Origin: Pigmentiphaga litoralis
GTDB taxonomy: Bacteria > Pseudomonadota > Gammaproteobacteria > Burkholderiales > Burkholderiaceae_B
Direction of reading: 5' to 3'
Length of the DNA: 64,000 bases
Assembly (NCBI RefSeq): GCF_014651835.1
Contig: NZ_BMXQ01000001.1
Span: 1,812,801-1,876,800, forward strand
Shown: piece after piece, positions 45,422 through 54,279 of the stretch
Position numbering within the stretch: position 1 is the stretch's first letter
Layout: each line of letters begins with the position of its first letter
The notes under the pieces: model-generated
Told to the model about the DNA's origin: nothing
Seen by the model: the letters and a program-made list of their open reading frames with translations, nothing else
The model's database searches: none
Program-made: the position numbers and the translations under genes

Positions 45422-45736
45422 TCAGTTTTTTCGCCGACCCTCCGCCAACTCGACCACATACGTGTCCAAGATGGCCGTCACCGAGCCGTGGTGGTTCTGC
45501 ACCAGTTCCTGCAGCGCGTCCTTGCTGAACTCGGCATCCACGTCCTGCCAGCCCTCGATGATCTCCATCAGGGGGCCGACGTCGTTGGTCGCGAGCGCAG
45601 CGGTGCGCTGCAGGTACTCGTTCATTTCGTCACGGGTCTTGTGGCGATAAACGAGCGTCAGGGTTTCCGGCTCGCCCCCCGGCACTGGGATGGGCACCAG
45701 CGCGACGAAGGTCGGTTTGGCTTTGATCTTGAACAT
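45422..45736 (-). CDS. Phage tail assembly chaperone (lambda G-like)
   Basis: 104 aa from ATG 45736 (MFKIKAKPTFVA). Central GEPETLTLVYRHKTRDEMNEYL matches the tail-assembly chaperone family. Located between tail tube and tape measure, as lambda G. Ends at the slip site that links it to the DUF1799-like ORF. Confidence 0.88.
   Translation of the reverse strand: MFKIKAKPTFVALVPIPVPGGEPETLTLVYRHKTRDEMNEYLQRTAALATNDVGPLMEIIEGWQDVDAEFSKDALQELVQNHHGSVTAILDTYVVELAEGRRKN
45425..45431 (-). other. Programmed -1 frameshift site A_AAA_AAC
   Basis: On the minus strand the upstream gene ends CGA AAA AAC TGA; the heptamer A AAA AAC is a canonical slippery sequence in the correct phase, one codon before the stop. 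A -1 slip continues CTG ATC GCC GCC GCG CAG CGC ATG TAT TGG into the next ORF with no stop. Confidence 0.85.
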
Positions 45737-45743
45737 GATGTCC

Positions 45744-46400
45744 TTATGCCGCTGCTGCGGCGTAGCGAACGGGGCGGGCCAGCAGCGAGAACGTCGCATT
45801 GCAAGCCATCACCTGGTTCTTGGTCATGGAAGGGGTTTCGTTGAACGATGCATAGCCGTTGTAGGCAGTGACCGCGCCGCTCGGGAAGGTGGCCTTGAGC
45901 GCCACCGGGTTGCGCGTTGCCGCGACTTTTTTCAGCGCCTTGTAGCCAGGCAGCGCCGGATCGTCAGCGATGCTGATGGTCATCGACTGCGCCGAGCTTT
46001 GCGTGGGCAGTTGGCTCTCGAAGTTGTTTTCCAGGAACGAGTAGTTGGCGAACTGCATGTCGCCGCCCGACGTGGTGACGTCCAGCACCTGGGTGATCTG
46101 CTGCCACGTCGCGATGGGTCGCACCGCGCCGATGCCGCTGCCAACCGGGAAGATGTTGACGTCGGTGGTGTCGATATCCTCCAGCTCGAAGGTGTCGGCA
46201 GTCAGCGCCACAACGCGTGCGATACGCCCTTGAATCTGGCTCCAGCCAGACGTGACTTCGACGAATTCGCCGGTGACGAGACCGTGCGCGGCAGACGTGG
46301 CCACCGCGTTCTCAGCGTTGGTCAGCGCGGTGACACTCTTCATCCCACCGTAGGCGATTGCCAGGGCGAAGATGATGCCGTTGGGAAGGGAAACAGCCAT
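45744..46400 (-). CDS. Major tail tube protein
   Basis: 218 aa. Starts MAVSLPNGIIFALA at 46400 with GGAGG just upstream. Beta-rich tail-tube sequence (GEFVEVTSGWSQIQGRIARV), with ITQVLDVTTSGGDMQFA and a C-terminal half ending SLLARPVRYA. Position between tail completion proteins and chaperones is canonical. Confidence 0.88.
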   Translation of the reverse strand: MAVSLPNGIIFALAIAYGGMKSVTALTNAENAVATSAAHGLVTGEFVEVTSGWSQIQGRIARVVALTADTFELEDIDTTDVNIFPVGSGIGAVRPIATWQQITQVLDVTTSGGDMQFANYSFLENNFESQLPTQSSAQSMTISIADDPALPGYKALKKVAATRNPVALKATFPSGAVTAYNGYASFNETPSMTKNQVMACNATFSLLARPVRYAAAAA

Positions 46401-46418
46401 TTGAGGCCTCCAGAAATG

Positions 46419-46437
46419 AAAAACCGCCCGAAGGCGG
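46419..46437 (-). terminator. Terminator-like hairpin with UUCG loop before the tail tube gene
   Basis: CCGCC (46424-46428) pairs with GGCGG (46433-46437); the loop is TTCG on the minus strand, then T5 from 46423-46419. Confidence 0.7.
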
Positions 46438-46503
46438 CATTGGTTTCTGCGAGGCAAAATGGCTGTGTTGCGGAGCGCGACAGCCTGCGAGGCACGTGTG
46501 TTC

Positions 46504-46596
46504 TTACTGCTTGCTGAGCCACTTTTCCCAGGCGCTCAGGCATCCCTTGAGCAACCGGATCAGGTTCTCGTGCAACTCTTTGGTGATCGGATTCAT
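46504..46596 (-). CDS. 30-aa small phage protein
   Basis: ATG at 46596, TAA at 46504. The peptide begins MNPITKELHENLIRLLKGC and ends in WEKWLSKQ, an amphipathic helix. Codon choice is coding-like, and the space between the tail terminator and tail tube genes has no other ORF. No strong ribosome site. Function unknown. Confidence 0.5.
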   Translation of the reverse strand: MNPITKELHENLIRLLKGCLSAWEKWLSKQ

Positions 46597-46624
46597 GGTC
46601 TTGTGTGTCGTGGTGGAACACCTC

Positions 46625-46993
46625 TCACGAGGCGAACCAGATGGAAAAGTCTTGCTGCGTACCGTGCAGGTCGACGCCGTCATTGTTGGCCGAAGACACG
46701 CCAGTCAGCACCGTCGCGCGAAGCGCTGGCGATTCGACCAGCACGTCTTCGATCAGTCGGCCGATCGGTGCCACCGCAAGGCGGGTGTCCGCCCAGGCGT
46801 TGACCTGGAACCGACCATTTTTCTTGTCAGGCGCCTTGGACTCGAGGAAGCCGAACGTGGCGCCACCGACTTGCGTGAAAACGACGTATGGCGTCTGTGT
46901 GCCCGCCGGCGCCCCGTCGACGAAGACGCGATCGCCGACGAACGCCCCCAAACCTGCAGTCAGCGTTGTCAGGATGTCCTTTTCGATGGTCAT
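46625..46993 (-). CDS. Tail terminator/completion protein (DUF3168)
   Basis: 122 aa. RVFVDGAPAGTQTPYVVFTQVGG and the C-terminal RFQVNAWADTRLAVAPIG are typical DUF3168 (gpU-like) features. It would cap the tail and connect to the head. Overlaps the HK97 gp10 gene by 4 bp. Confidence 0.85.
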   Translation of the reverse strand: MTIEKDILTTLTAGLGAFVGDRVFVDGAPAGTQTPYVVFTQVGGATFGFLESKAPDKKNGRFQVNAWADTRLAVAPIGRLIEDVLVESPALRATVLTGVSSANNDGVDLHGTQQDFSIWFAS

Positions 46994-47511
46994 TCGTTGT
47001 CTGCCTCGGTAATGGGCCCGCCCTTGGCGAGGTCAGCAAGCACCTCGGCCACTCGCTCTTTGGCACGAGCCTGCATTGCCGCAAGAGCACGCGGCGACGC
47101 ATCGCCAGACCGGCGCATGAACGCCACCGGTTTGACCCACACCGGCGTATCCAGCCGCTCTGTCGTTGCAGCGATCCGATTGCCGACACGCACGATCACG
47201 TTGACGCGCCAGTGACCGTTTTCCACCAAGTGGCCGTGCGGTGCTTTCTTCGGGTTCCAACTGATGTTGTAGACCTGCAGCGTGTCCGTCGAAAGCTCGG
47301 GCGAGTGAGCACGGTAGATCGATTCCCGCAACTGGCCAGGCCGAATGCCTTTGCGCGCAGGGCCGGTATAGATGGGCGCCAGCGTGCGTGCCTCACCGTA
47401 ATAGACCAGGGCACCAGCATGAGCGACTGACCGCGCAACCTGTTGCTGCAGGGCCTGGTCGAGCCGCTCCAAATCGCCGGCCAAGTCGCCATCCAGTTTG
47501 AAGTCCAGCAT
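46990..47511 (-). CDS. HK97 gp10 family head-tail protein
   Basis: 173 aa. A helical N-terminus (LERLDQALQQQVARSVAHAGALVYY) is followed by APIYTGPARKGIRPGQLRESIY and APHGHLVENGHWR, the gp10/HK97 pattern. Helps join the connector to the tail. Overlaps the neighbouring adaptor gene by one base. Confidence 0.85.
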   Translation of the reverse strand: MLDFKLDGDLAGDLERLDQALQQQVARSVAHAGALVYYGEARTLAPIYTGPARKGIRPGQLRESIYRAHSPELSTDTLQVYNISWNPKKAPHGHLVENGHWRVNVIVRVGNRIAATTERLDTPVWVKPVAFMRRSGDASPRALAAMQARAKERVAEVLADLAKGGPITEADNE

Positions 47512-47873
47512 TACGCGCGCGCCCCCGTTGAGCAGGCAAAATCCACGTGTTCGCGCCGTGCTTCGTCCGGCAGGACCGCCAGGATTTCGTACACCGTGGC
47601 CTTCGAGTAATCGACCGCTCCACCGGTGTCGATCGCTCCCAGGACGATGCGCATGGTCGGCGTAATGTCGTTCCGGTACCGGGCGCGGATGCTCACCGCG
47701 GCCTCGTGGGTTTCACGATCGGCGGTGACGTACTGTTTGCCGCTCATCGTCTTGATGCTGACCCACATGGCAGCATGCAGTGCCCAAGCCTTTATGGGTT
47801 CGTTCAACGCGTTCCTGGCTGTGCCCATAGTCTCGACTCGGACACGCCGGTTCAATGTCCCAGCTCGCAGCAT
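47511..47873 (-). CDS. Phage head closure (head-tail adaptor) protein
   Basis: 120 aa. RRVRVETMGTARNALNEPIKAW, MSGKQYVTADRETHEAAVSIRARYR and SKATVYEILAV form the SPP1 gp16/HK97 gp7-like adaptor pattern. Lies between the connector (gp6-like) and gp10. Confidence 0.85.
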   Translation of the reverse strand: MLRAGTLNRRVRVETMGTARNALNEPIKAWALHAAMWVSIKTMSGKQYVTADRETHEAAVSIRARYRNDITPTMRIVLGAIDTGGAVDYSKATVYEILAVLPDEARREHVDFACSTGARA

Positions 47874-47882
47874 GCGACCCCC

Positions 47883-48185
47883 TCAGAATCTTTTCCGGTA
47901 CCAGAGCAGGCTCTCGAACCCAAGCGGCACAGTCGCCGCGGTCACGCCCACGACGACGGCTTCACGGTTCGCGTACCAGTGCGCGACCAACAGCAGCGCC
48001 GCCTGCTCGACGTCCTTCGTCCACGACATTTCGCTCGAGTCCGCCGGCACACCTTCCACGATCCTTCGATCGCAGTGCTGCTCGATGTGAGCAATGGCTG
48101 CCGCGACGTAGGACTCGAGCAGGATTTCTTCATCGTCACCGACGTCCCGCAACTGACGCTTGACGCTTGCGACGTCCAGCATCAC
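47883..48185 (-). CDS. Head-tail connector protein (gp6-like)
   Basis: 100 aa all-helical protein. VKRQLRDVGDDEEILLESYVAAAIAHIEQHC followed by AALLLVAHWYANREAVV is the HK97 gp6/YqbG connector signature, which forms a ring under the portal. Overlaps the preceding small gene by 4 bp. Confidence 0.88.
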   Translation of the reverse strand: MMLDVASVKRQLRDVGDDEEILLESYVAAAIAHIEQHCDRRIVEGVPADSSEMSWTKDVEQAALLLVAHWYANREAVVVGVTAATVPLGFESLLWYRKRF

Positions 48186-48391
48186 TTCGTCTCGGTCGGT
48201 GCGGCCGGCTTCGTGGTCTTGGGAGCAGCCTTTGGCGCTTCCTTGACCTCTTCGGCCAAGCCCTTCGAAATGAGCTCGTGCCCGTACTTGGGGTCGACGT
48301 CTGTGAACGTCACCCCTGCGCGGACCCGGCTTTCATCGGTGCCGAGCTTGCGCGAGTCATCTTCGAAGCCCCAGAGGGTTTTGATCTGCAT
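48182..48391 (-). CDS. Small head-associated hypothetical protein
   Basis: 69 aa. MQIKTLWGFEDDSRKLGTDESRVRAG start and a Lys/Ala/Pro/Thr-rich tail. Such small proteins often follow the capsid gene. ATGA overlap with the connector indicates coupling. No domain recognised. Confidence 0.75.
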   Translation of the reverse strand: MQIKTLWGFEDDSRKLGTDESRVRAGVTFTDVDPKYGHELISKGLAEEVKEAPKAAPKTTKPAAPTETK

Positions 48392-48439
48392 CTTGTTCTC
48401 CTGTAGGGCGGAAGGCGCACTGCGCCCCCCGCCATTGGG

Positions 48440-49642
48440 TTAGACCGCGAAGGTGCCCTTGACGAAGGCGTAGGCGCGGCGCACGGCCAAGCCGATCCGC
48501 TCTTCGACCAAAATCACACGCTGGTTCTTCACGAAGTCGTCATTGATCATGCCGACCTTGACCGTGAATGCCATGCGGTCATAAATGCGAGCGCCTTGAG
48601 CGAACGAGCCGACCAGGAACTCGCCGCCGGTGTCTTCGCCGTCACCTTCGTCCATGCTGTCAGACGCTACGACCGGGCGCCCCCACAGAACCGGGGTCAC
48701 CAAGCCTTGCAGGTTGGCGAACAGGTAGCGGTTTTCACCGTCCTTCTGCAGCTCGATGTTCATCCAGTCCAACTCGGACATCACCACGGCATCGGAAGAA
48801 CGCTTCGACTGCTTACGCGCCTGGTAGATCGCTCGGCGGATGGTGTCAATCGCCGTATCGCCAGCCTTCGAAAGCGCCGCGTCGAACGTCGACGCCTGGG
48901 TCATGATGCCGTTCAGGTTGTTGCCCGTGCCCACTCCCTTGAGGATCTGACCTTCCTCGGTCAGCTTCAGGTCGTAGCGCAGCAGTTCCTGAATGTAGCT
49001 GTACAGCTGCGGGACATCGTCAAGCGCTTCGTCCGTCACCGGCATCCACACCGCGATCTTCTTCACGTTGTCGGTGACCGATTCGAACGTCACGTTGCTC
49101 TGCGGCTTGGCGGCGCCTTCTCCCACCATGCCGGCGCCGCGCGTGTGCAGCAGTTCACGGTAGTAGGTGTAGCTGGCTCCGGTGACAGGGGTCGTAGGGA
49201 TCAGGTCGCGGATCAGCAGTTCCTGGCGCGGCTTGTCCTGCAGGATCGGGTCGTAGTTCGGCACGACGATGCCCGCACTGGTGACCTTGGTTTCGGACAT
49301 GGACGCCATGTCGGCCTTCTTGACCTCGAATTCGGCAGCGGGTTGCTGCTTTTGGGTCAACGCTTTGTAGGCGTCGTTCGACTTGACGAAGTCGATGAAG
49401 CCCTTCTTTTCCGCGCCGTTGCCGCGCAGCTTGACGCCCTTTTCTTCAAGCGCCTGCACCTGGTCGATGACCTTCTGCAGTTCGCCCTTCTGGTTCTCGA
49501 TCTGCCCCTTGATATCGTTGGTGACCGCATCGCCCTTCTGGATCGATTCGGCTACTGCGTCGTACTTTTGTTGCAGACCGGAAAAGCCTTCCTTGAGCTG
49601 ACGCTCCAGGCCTTCACGCATTTCTTTGACATCGGTGGTCAT
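48440..49642 (-). CDS. Major capsid protein, HK97 family
   Basis: 400 aa. Residues 1-70 form a charged coiled coil (the delta/scaffold domain removed by the protease). The HK97 fold then follows: QELLIRDLIPTTPVTGASYTYYRE, TKVTSAGIVVP before it, and WGRPVVASDSM and FVKNQRVILVEERIGLAV towards the end. Follows the protease gene with 4-bp overlap. Confidence 0.93.
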   Translation of the reverse strand: MTTDVKEMREGLERQLKEGFSGLQQKYDAVAESIQKGDAVTNDIKGQIENQKGELQKVIDQVQALEEKGVKLRGNGAEKKGFIDFVKSNDAYKALTQKQQPAAEFEVKKADMASMSETKVTSAGIVVPNYDPILQDKPRQELLIRDLIPTTPVTGASYTYYRELLHTRGAGMVGEGAAKPQSNVTFESVTDNVKKIAVWMPVTDEALDDVPQLYSYIQELLRYDLKLTEEGQILKGVGTGNNLNGIMTQASTFDAALSKAGDTAIDTIRRAIYQARKQSKRSSDAVVMSELDWMNIELQKDGENRYLFANLQGLVTPVLWGRPVVASDSMDEGDGEDTGGEFLVGSFAQGARIYDRMAFTVKVGMINDDFVKNQRVILVEERIGLAVRRAYAFVKGTFAV

Positions 49643-50283
49643 TGCGACACTCCAAAGTGGGTATTGAATGTGGTGGATAGTTGCTTCAGCTCATCCACGA
49701 TCGCCGTGGCCACGTTGTCACCGTCACGGTGCAGCGCGGGGTAGCCGAGGGAGGCGACAGCAGACGCCTCCTTTTGTGAGAGCCCCATGCGTTCGCGTAG
49801 GGCGCTCTCGAAAAGCCGGATGTCCGACTTCACGCTGGTGATTTGGGCCTCCGGGTTCATGCCGAATGGCACAAGTGACGCTTCCCAGAGTTCAGCTTCC
49901 TTGATCACGCGGATGCTGCGGCCAGACCGTTCCTCATACGCGGCCAGGATGGTGTTGAAGCCGATCGACATGCTGTCGAGCGTGCCTTCTTTCATCAGCT
50001 CGTATGCGTCGCGCGCGTAGCTGACGGCCAGATTGATTCGGCCTTTGATGTACAGCCCGTGGTCGTCCTGCCGGAATTCAGCGGAACCGACGAGACGCGT
50101 CAGGTCATGAAAAAGGGCCAGCTTCAGCCGGCCCCCTCGCGTTGTCTTCACCTTGGTGAAGGCCCCGGGCATGATGACGTCATCGCCCAAGTCCACGTTG
50201 TTGAAAACCGATGCATAGCCCTCGAAGTTGCCTGCATCGTCGGCCGCCTTTACGTCAAACGGCACTTCCAGTTTTGTCAGCAT
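49639..50283 (-). CDS. Prohead protease, HK97 family
   Basis: 214 aa. Catalytic His in KLALFHDLTRLVGS and Ser in GTLDSMSIGFNT; EGYASVFNNVDLGDDVIMPGAF is diagnostic of the U35 family. Cleaves the capsid delta domain. The extended C-terminus ends in an RLFESALRERMG helix. Overlaps the portal by 29 bp. Confidence 0.92.
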   Translation of the reverse strand: MLTKLEVPFDVKAADDAGNFEGYASVFNNVDLGDDVIMPGAFTKVKTTRGGRLKLALFHDLTRLVGSAEFRQDDHGLYIKGRINLAVSYARDAYELMKEGTLDSMSIGFNTILAAYEERSGRSIRVIKEAELWEASLVPFGMNPEAQITSVKSDIRLFESALRERMGLSQKEASAVASLGYPALHRDGDNVATAIVDELKQLSTTFNTHFGVSQ

Positions 50284-51484
50284 TGCTTCTGGCCTCCCAT
50301 CGGGTCAATTTGCTGTAGTCGCCCCCGAGACGAGGCATGTTTTCTTTCTCGCGGACTTCGTCTTGTGACATCCACCCGGGGTTGTTATTCCCGCCCAGGG
50401 CAATCTGGTAATAGGCGGCGCGCGCGGCACTGTCGGCCCGAAGCAGCCCCTCGACCACGAACTCGACGAACATCGTGGTGCCGCCGAACAGCTTGTCGTT
50501 CAGCTCGTCTTCGATTGCGTCCAGGTAGGGCTTCAGCCCGAAGGTCACGAACCCGCTGGTAGTCTGTTCAACGTTCGAGCCTTGGATCGACGTCTTGCTT
50601 GCACGGTTCGCCAGATGCAGCGGCACGCCCCAGATGCCCGCGAGAGCTTCCTCGGTGAACTGCTGCGTTTCGATAAATTGGGCGTCTTTCTGGGTGAGGC
50701 CGGCCGGAACGATCTTGGGATTGCCTTGGAGCAGGCCCCAAGACCCCAAGCTGTTGACGTCGTCCTTGCGAATGTCGGGGAACTTCTCAAGGATCTGAGC
50801 TTGCTGTTCCTTGGTCAGGAACTTCTCATAGATCACGTAGCCGCCGGTCACGCCGCCCTTGCGCATGAACCGGCTCGCCCAGTCCTGCGCAGCTTTGGCC
50901 TGCCCGATCGTGTCGGCGAGGTGTTCAACCGGGGACAGTCCAACGATGCCATCGCTTGAGAACAGCTTGAAGTGCAGCATGTTCTCTGGAGACACCGGGG
51001 TGCGTTTTCCCTCGTACATGACCCAATAGAAAAGGTCGCCCTCCGCGTCCTTGTCTGGTTCAACGTCGTCAGCACACGTGGGGACAAGGCCAATCCAATC
51101 GCCATTTTTCGCCCGATCGATCACTGCATACGCATTCCCCCGCAATGCGAGGTTGAGGATCGTCGGCTTCAAGAAATTCAGCCGCGTCATGCGTGGATTC
51201 GGCTTGCGCAACAGGCGCGCCGGACGCCTGTCAGCCGGCACGATCACGCGGCCTGAAGGTAGGTCGTCAAATAGCTTGAGCGGCAGACCGGCGGTGGTGC
51301 CAACGAGCACGCGCATACACGACCAAATGATGGGAACCGAAAGCGACGACTTGGGCGTCACTACGACGCCTGCCTTGGTGCGGCGCCCGCCGACAGTCGT
51401 CTCGACCTCCACGTAATCGCCAGTTGTCGGGTCGGTGTACCCGAACATGCGCCAGGTGGCAGGGTTGTACCAACGAAATGACAT
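50255..51484 (-). CDS. Portal protein, HK97 family
   Basis: 409 aa. VPIIWSCMRVLVGTTAGLPLKLF, LNLALRGNAYAVIDR, FKLFSSDGIVGLSPVEHL and GVPLHLANRASKTSIQGSNVEQT are classical HK97-portal motifs. Forms the dodecameric DNA entry ring. Lies 10 bp after the large terminase. Confidence 0.93.
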   Translation of the reverse strand: MSFRWYNPATWRMFGYTDPTTGDYVEVETTVGGRRTKAGVVVTPKSSLSVPIIWSCMRVLVGTTAGLPLKLFDDLPSGRVIVPADRRPARLLRKPNPRMTRLNFLKPTILNLALRGNAYAVIDRAKNGDWIGLVPTCADDVEPDKDAEGDLFYWVMYEGKRTPVSPENMLHFKLFSSDGIVGLSPVEHLADTIGQAKAAQDWASRFMRKGGVTGGYVIYEKFLTKEQQAQILEKFPDIRKDDVNSLGSWGLLQGNPKIVPAGLTQKDAQFIETQQFTEEALAGIWGVPLHLANRASKTSIQGSNVEQTTSGFVTFGLKPYLDAIEDELNDKLFGGTTMFVEFVVEGLLRADSAARAAYYQIALGGNNNPGWMSQDEVREKENMPRLGGDYSKLTRWEARSNADKTGSAV

Positions 51485-51494
51485 TTTTTGAGCC

Positions 51495-53180
51495 CTATGA
51501 GCCGATGAGCCCGAAGAATCCGCTTGCGAGGTAGTCGTCGAAGCCAGCGTTTGCCTCGGGGTTGAGCGACATCAAGGACACCGCGTTGAATAGCGCCATC
51601 AGCGGGTCGATCTTGGCCGACCCGGATGCCTGCTTTGTGATGAGGATGGAGTTGCCGCGGGGCTCGACGCGCGCGTTGCTGACGCACCAGGCCATCAATG
51701 CCTGGCCACCGTGAACAAGCCCGCCTTCAGCCAGCTTCCGCTCCGTCGTTTTGATCGCTCCGCCGAGCTTCCACCCCTGCGAAATCCCAATGATCTTGTC
51801 TTGCGGCACGCCAGCCGCAACCAGTGCGTCGAGAATGGCGCCGATCCCGGCCGGATCGACCCCGACTTTGTCCAGCAGGCCAGATTCTTCGATCTGGGCG
51901 ACTAAAACAGCCACTTCTTCAACGTCTTGGCCGATTTGCTTCACAAGGACCAAGTCGCCGTCTCGCGCAAAATCGTGAAATCTCGGCGCCTCGGCTTTGC
52001 GCCGTTCCAGGACGGACGGATGTGCCCATGCTCGTGTCCACGCGAGCCACTCGCGAGTCTCACGGTCACGCCCAACCGCCGCAACGCCAAGCAAGTCGTC
52101 CAGGCCGCCGCCGTCAATGCCGACGTCGATCACCTCTGACCGCCGCAGCAGCTCGTCGAGGCTGACAGCTCGAGCGTCCTTGCGGCCTTCCCAGAAATCC
52201 GCGCCCGCCCAGCGGTCCGATCGCAGCGCCAGACCTATTTCGACGTTGGCGTGCTTGGCAAGGAATCCACGAAACGATTGCTCGCCCTCTTCCTTGGCTT
52301 TACCGAACTCCCGGTGGAGGAACTCTTCGTCCACGGAGTAGCCAAGGTTCGGATTGACCATGGCCAGGTTGGCCGCCAGAAGGTGCTCACCTGAAGCAAC
52401 CATCTCCGGCGGATGCTCGAAGATGATCGGCACGAAGCGCGGATCGTGGACTTTGCCGTCCCGCACTTGGCGGGCGTAGTGCAGCTTTTGCCGGAACACG
52501 CCTGCTGGGGCGTCGTCGGACTGGGTCGTCAGATAGATAACGAACCCTTCAGGCCGGGACGCCAAACCGCCAATGGCCTCGCGCAGCATTGCCTCCGCGC
52601 CGGCTTGCTTGCCGAACAGCCAAAGCTCGTCAACCAGGGTGCCGACCGATTTCTTTCCGCCGACCGTGTTCGAATCTGCCGCAACCACCTTGAGCGTCGC
52701 GTCGCTTACCCGATGCGTGATCGTCTTGATATGCGTTTGCACATGGAACAGCTCTTCGAGGTCGTCGTCTCGCTTCACCATGTCACGGCACGGGCCGAAC
52801 GAGTTGTTGGCGACCTCGATGGTCGGCGCCAGGATGGTGAATTCGGCTGACTGCCTCCAGTTCAGGATCTGCGCCGTCATCATGATGCCGGCCGCGATCG
52901 TGGACTTGCTGTTCTTCTTCGGCAGGCAGACGAACCATTCAGTGATGAGCCGCCGCCCTGAGGACGGGTCGTAGGCACCGAAGATCGACGCTACCAAGTC
53001 GAACACCCATTGCGCGCAAGACTCGCCAAACGTCGGACTGCCTGGCGCGTCCACGATCTTCAGTTCCTTGAAGATCGCGACGGCCTGCTCGGCTACCTCG
53101 GGAAAGATCGGTGGCGGGATGATGCTTCGCCCCGCCTTGAGCCGGTCGGCCCAGTCGGGGCAAGCAGTCGTCCATTCCAT
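51495..53180 (-). CDS. Terminase large subunit
   Basis: 561 aa. Walker A-like LPKKNSKST at residues 86-94 and Walker B TLVDELWLF (Asp184, Glu185). The C-terminal nuclease domain shows VIDVGIDGGGLDD and VGVDPAGIGAILDAL. This is the HK97/Terminase_1 type. Packages DNA into the prohead with the small subunit 3 bp upstream. Confidence 0.93.
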   Translation of the reverse strand: MEWTTACPDWADRLKAGRSIIPPPIFPEVAEQAVAIFKELKIVDAPGSPTFGESCAQWVFDLVASIFGAYDPSSGRRLITEWFVCLPKKNSKSTIAAGIMMTAQILNWRQSAEFTILAPTIEVANNSFGPCRDMVKRDDDLEELFHVQTHIKTITHRVSDATLKVVAADSNTVGGKKSVGTLVDELWLFGKQAGAEAMLREAIGGLASRPEGFVIYLTTQSDDAPAGVFRQKLHYARQVRDGKVHDPRFVPIIFEHPPEMVASGEHLLAANLAMVNPNLGYSVDEEFLHREFGKAKEEGEQSFRGFLAKHANVEIGLALRSDRWAGADFWEGRKDARAVSLDELLRRSEVIDVGIDGGGLDDLLGVAAVGRDRETREWLAWTRAWAHPSVLERRKAEAPRFHDFARDGDLVLVKQIGQDVEEVAVLVAQIEESGLLDKVGVDPAGIGAILDALVAAGVPQDKIIGISQGWKLGGAIKTTERKLAEGGLVHGGQALMAWCVSNARVEPRGNSILITKQASGSAKIDPLMALFNAVSLMSLNPEANAGFDDYLASGFFGLIGS

Positions 53181-53183
53181 CCG

Positions 53184-53741
53184 TTATGTCCTGTTGTTGA
53201 CCACCAGCTTGGGGGGTTCCGCTGGTGCGAAGCGTCCGGACGCTTTGCCAGCGGCGTCTTTCTGCGTGTCTTTCTTACCCTTTGGGGCCAGCCGCGAGTG
53301 CTCGAATGGCAGCAGCGCCTTCGCAGCTTCCAGTCGTTCCTTCGGCTCGGCCCCAAAGTCGTTCATGACGAACATGAGGTAGTCGCGCGGATCGGCAAAC
53401 CTATCGGCGGGCGGCTCTGGTGGAGGTGGCGGGGCCGCCGGCGGTTCTACGCCGAACGGCCAGCCCGCAGGTGCGGCCGGCGACCTTGTTCCATCTGCGG
53501 CCGTGAAACCGGCGGCGGGCGGTGGCGCGAAGCGGTTGGCTTTCTCTTTTTTGCCCGGCTCAGATTTGTTAACTGCCGGCCCCTTCCCCAGTGCAGCGGC
53601 GACGGCCTTGTCTTTCATCAACCGAGACGCTGCTTGAGCGGCTCCTTTATCGCTGTAGCCCGCGAGGATCGCGGCTTTTGCGCCGGTGACGCCCGACCGA
53701 AGCGCGTCAACAAATCGGCGCTTTTTGTCGGTCAAGCCCAT
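53184..53741 (-). CDS. Terminase small subunit
   Basis: 185 aa from MGLTDKKRRFVDAL; a start two codons earlier (53747) is possible. N-terminal helix-turn-helix KAAILAGYSDKGAAQAASRLM, a Pro/Ala-rich linker (about 65-120) unusually long for the family, and a C-terminal helical RLEAAKALLPFEHSR with basic tail. Recognises the packaging site. Confidence 0.85.
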   Translation of the reverse strand: MGLTDKKRRFVDALRSGVTGAKAAILAGYSDKGAAQAASRLMKDKAVAAALGKGPAVNKSEPGKKEKANRFAPPPAAGFTAADGTRSPAAPAGWPFGVEPPAAPPPPPEPPADRFADPRDYLMFVMNDFGAEPKERLEAAKALLPFEHSRLAPKGKKDTQKDAAGKASGRFAPAEPPKLVVNNRT

Positions 53742-53946
53742 TAACAACTCCGAGTTAACAAATCCTGGGACGGGAAATTTTCTGCGCGTGCGAGGACAGG
53801 TGGTCTAGGAATCCGGCACCCCCAGGGTTTCGACCCCCCCCTCCCTTGACCGATGGGGTCAGGGTGGGTCCAGGGCTCGATAGCAGGCCCGTGGCGGGCC
53901 GATCAGGCGGTCTGCGAGGCCGTTTGTCGTCCGAACAGCGGGCGGC

Positions 53947-54279
53947 TTAGCCAGCCTCTGCTTCCTCGCGCTGCTTCTCGCCGCTGTGACACGACCGGCA
54001 CAGCGCCTGCCAGTTCGAGCGCCGCCAGAACAGCGACTGGTCACCTCGGTGAGGAACGATGTGGTCCACCAGTTGCGATGCCGTGACGAAGCCCGCGCGC
54101 TCGCAGTATCGGCACAAGGGGTGCTCCTCAAGGAAAGCCTTGCTGGCCTTCTGCCACTTGTAGGTGTAGCCGCGCTCATTGGCTGTTGCACCGGATGGCC
54201 GCCACGATCCGGGCTGCTGCACGGCCAGGCGCCCAGCTTGAGTGGGCACCCTCGGCTTCAGTGTGTTCAGCCTGGACAT
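53947..54279 (-). CDS. HNH endonuclease associated with terminase
   Basis: 110 aa. LCRYCERAGFVTASQLVDHIVPHRGDQ and NWQALCRSCHSGEKQ form the HNH fold with two CxxC zinc pairs. HNH proteins beside HK97-type terminases help cut cos ends. Starts by overlapping (ATGA) the preceding small gene. The 200-bp gap 53748-53946 is a likely place for cos. Confidence 0.9.
   Translation of the reverse strand: MSRLNTLKPRVPTQAGRLAVQQPGSWRPSGATANERGYTYKWQKASKAFLEEHPLCRYCERAGFVTASQLVDHIVPHRGDQSLFWRRSNWQALCRSCHSGEKQREEAEAG

Noticed and set aside
42555-45650. 1031-aa plus-strand ORF antisense to the tape measure gene
   Set aside because: Tape measure motifs on the minus strand are clear; the antisense frame is Leu/Arg-rich with no family.
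50108-50137. Hairpin GGGCC..GGCCC with A-run
   Set aside because: It lies inside the prohead protease coding sequence, so it was not counted among the intergenic terminators.
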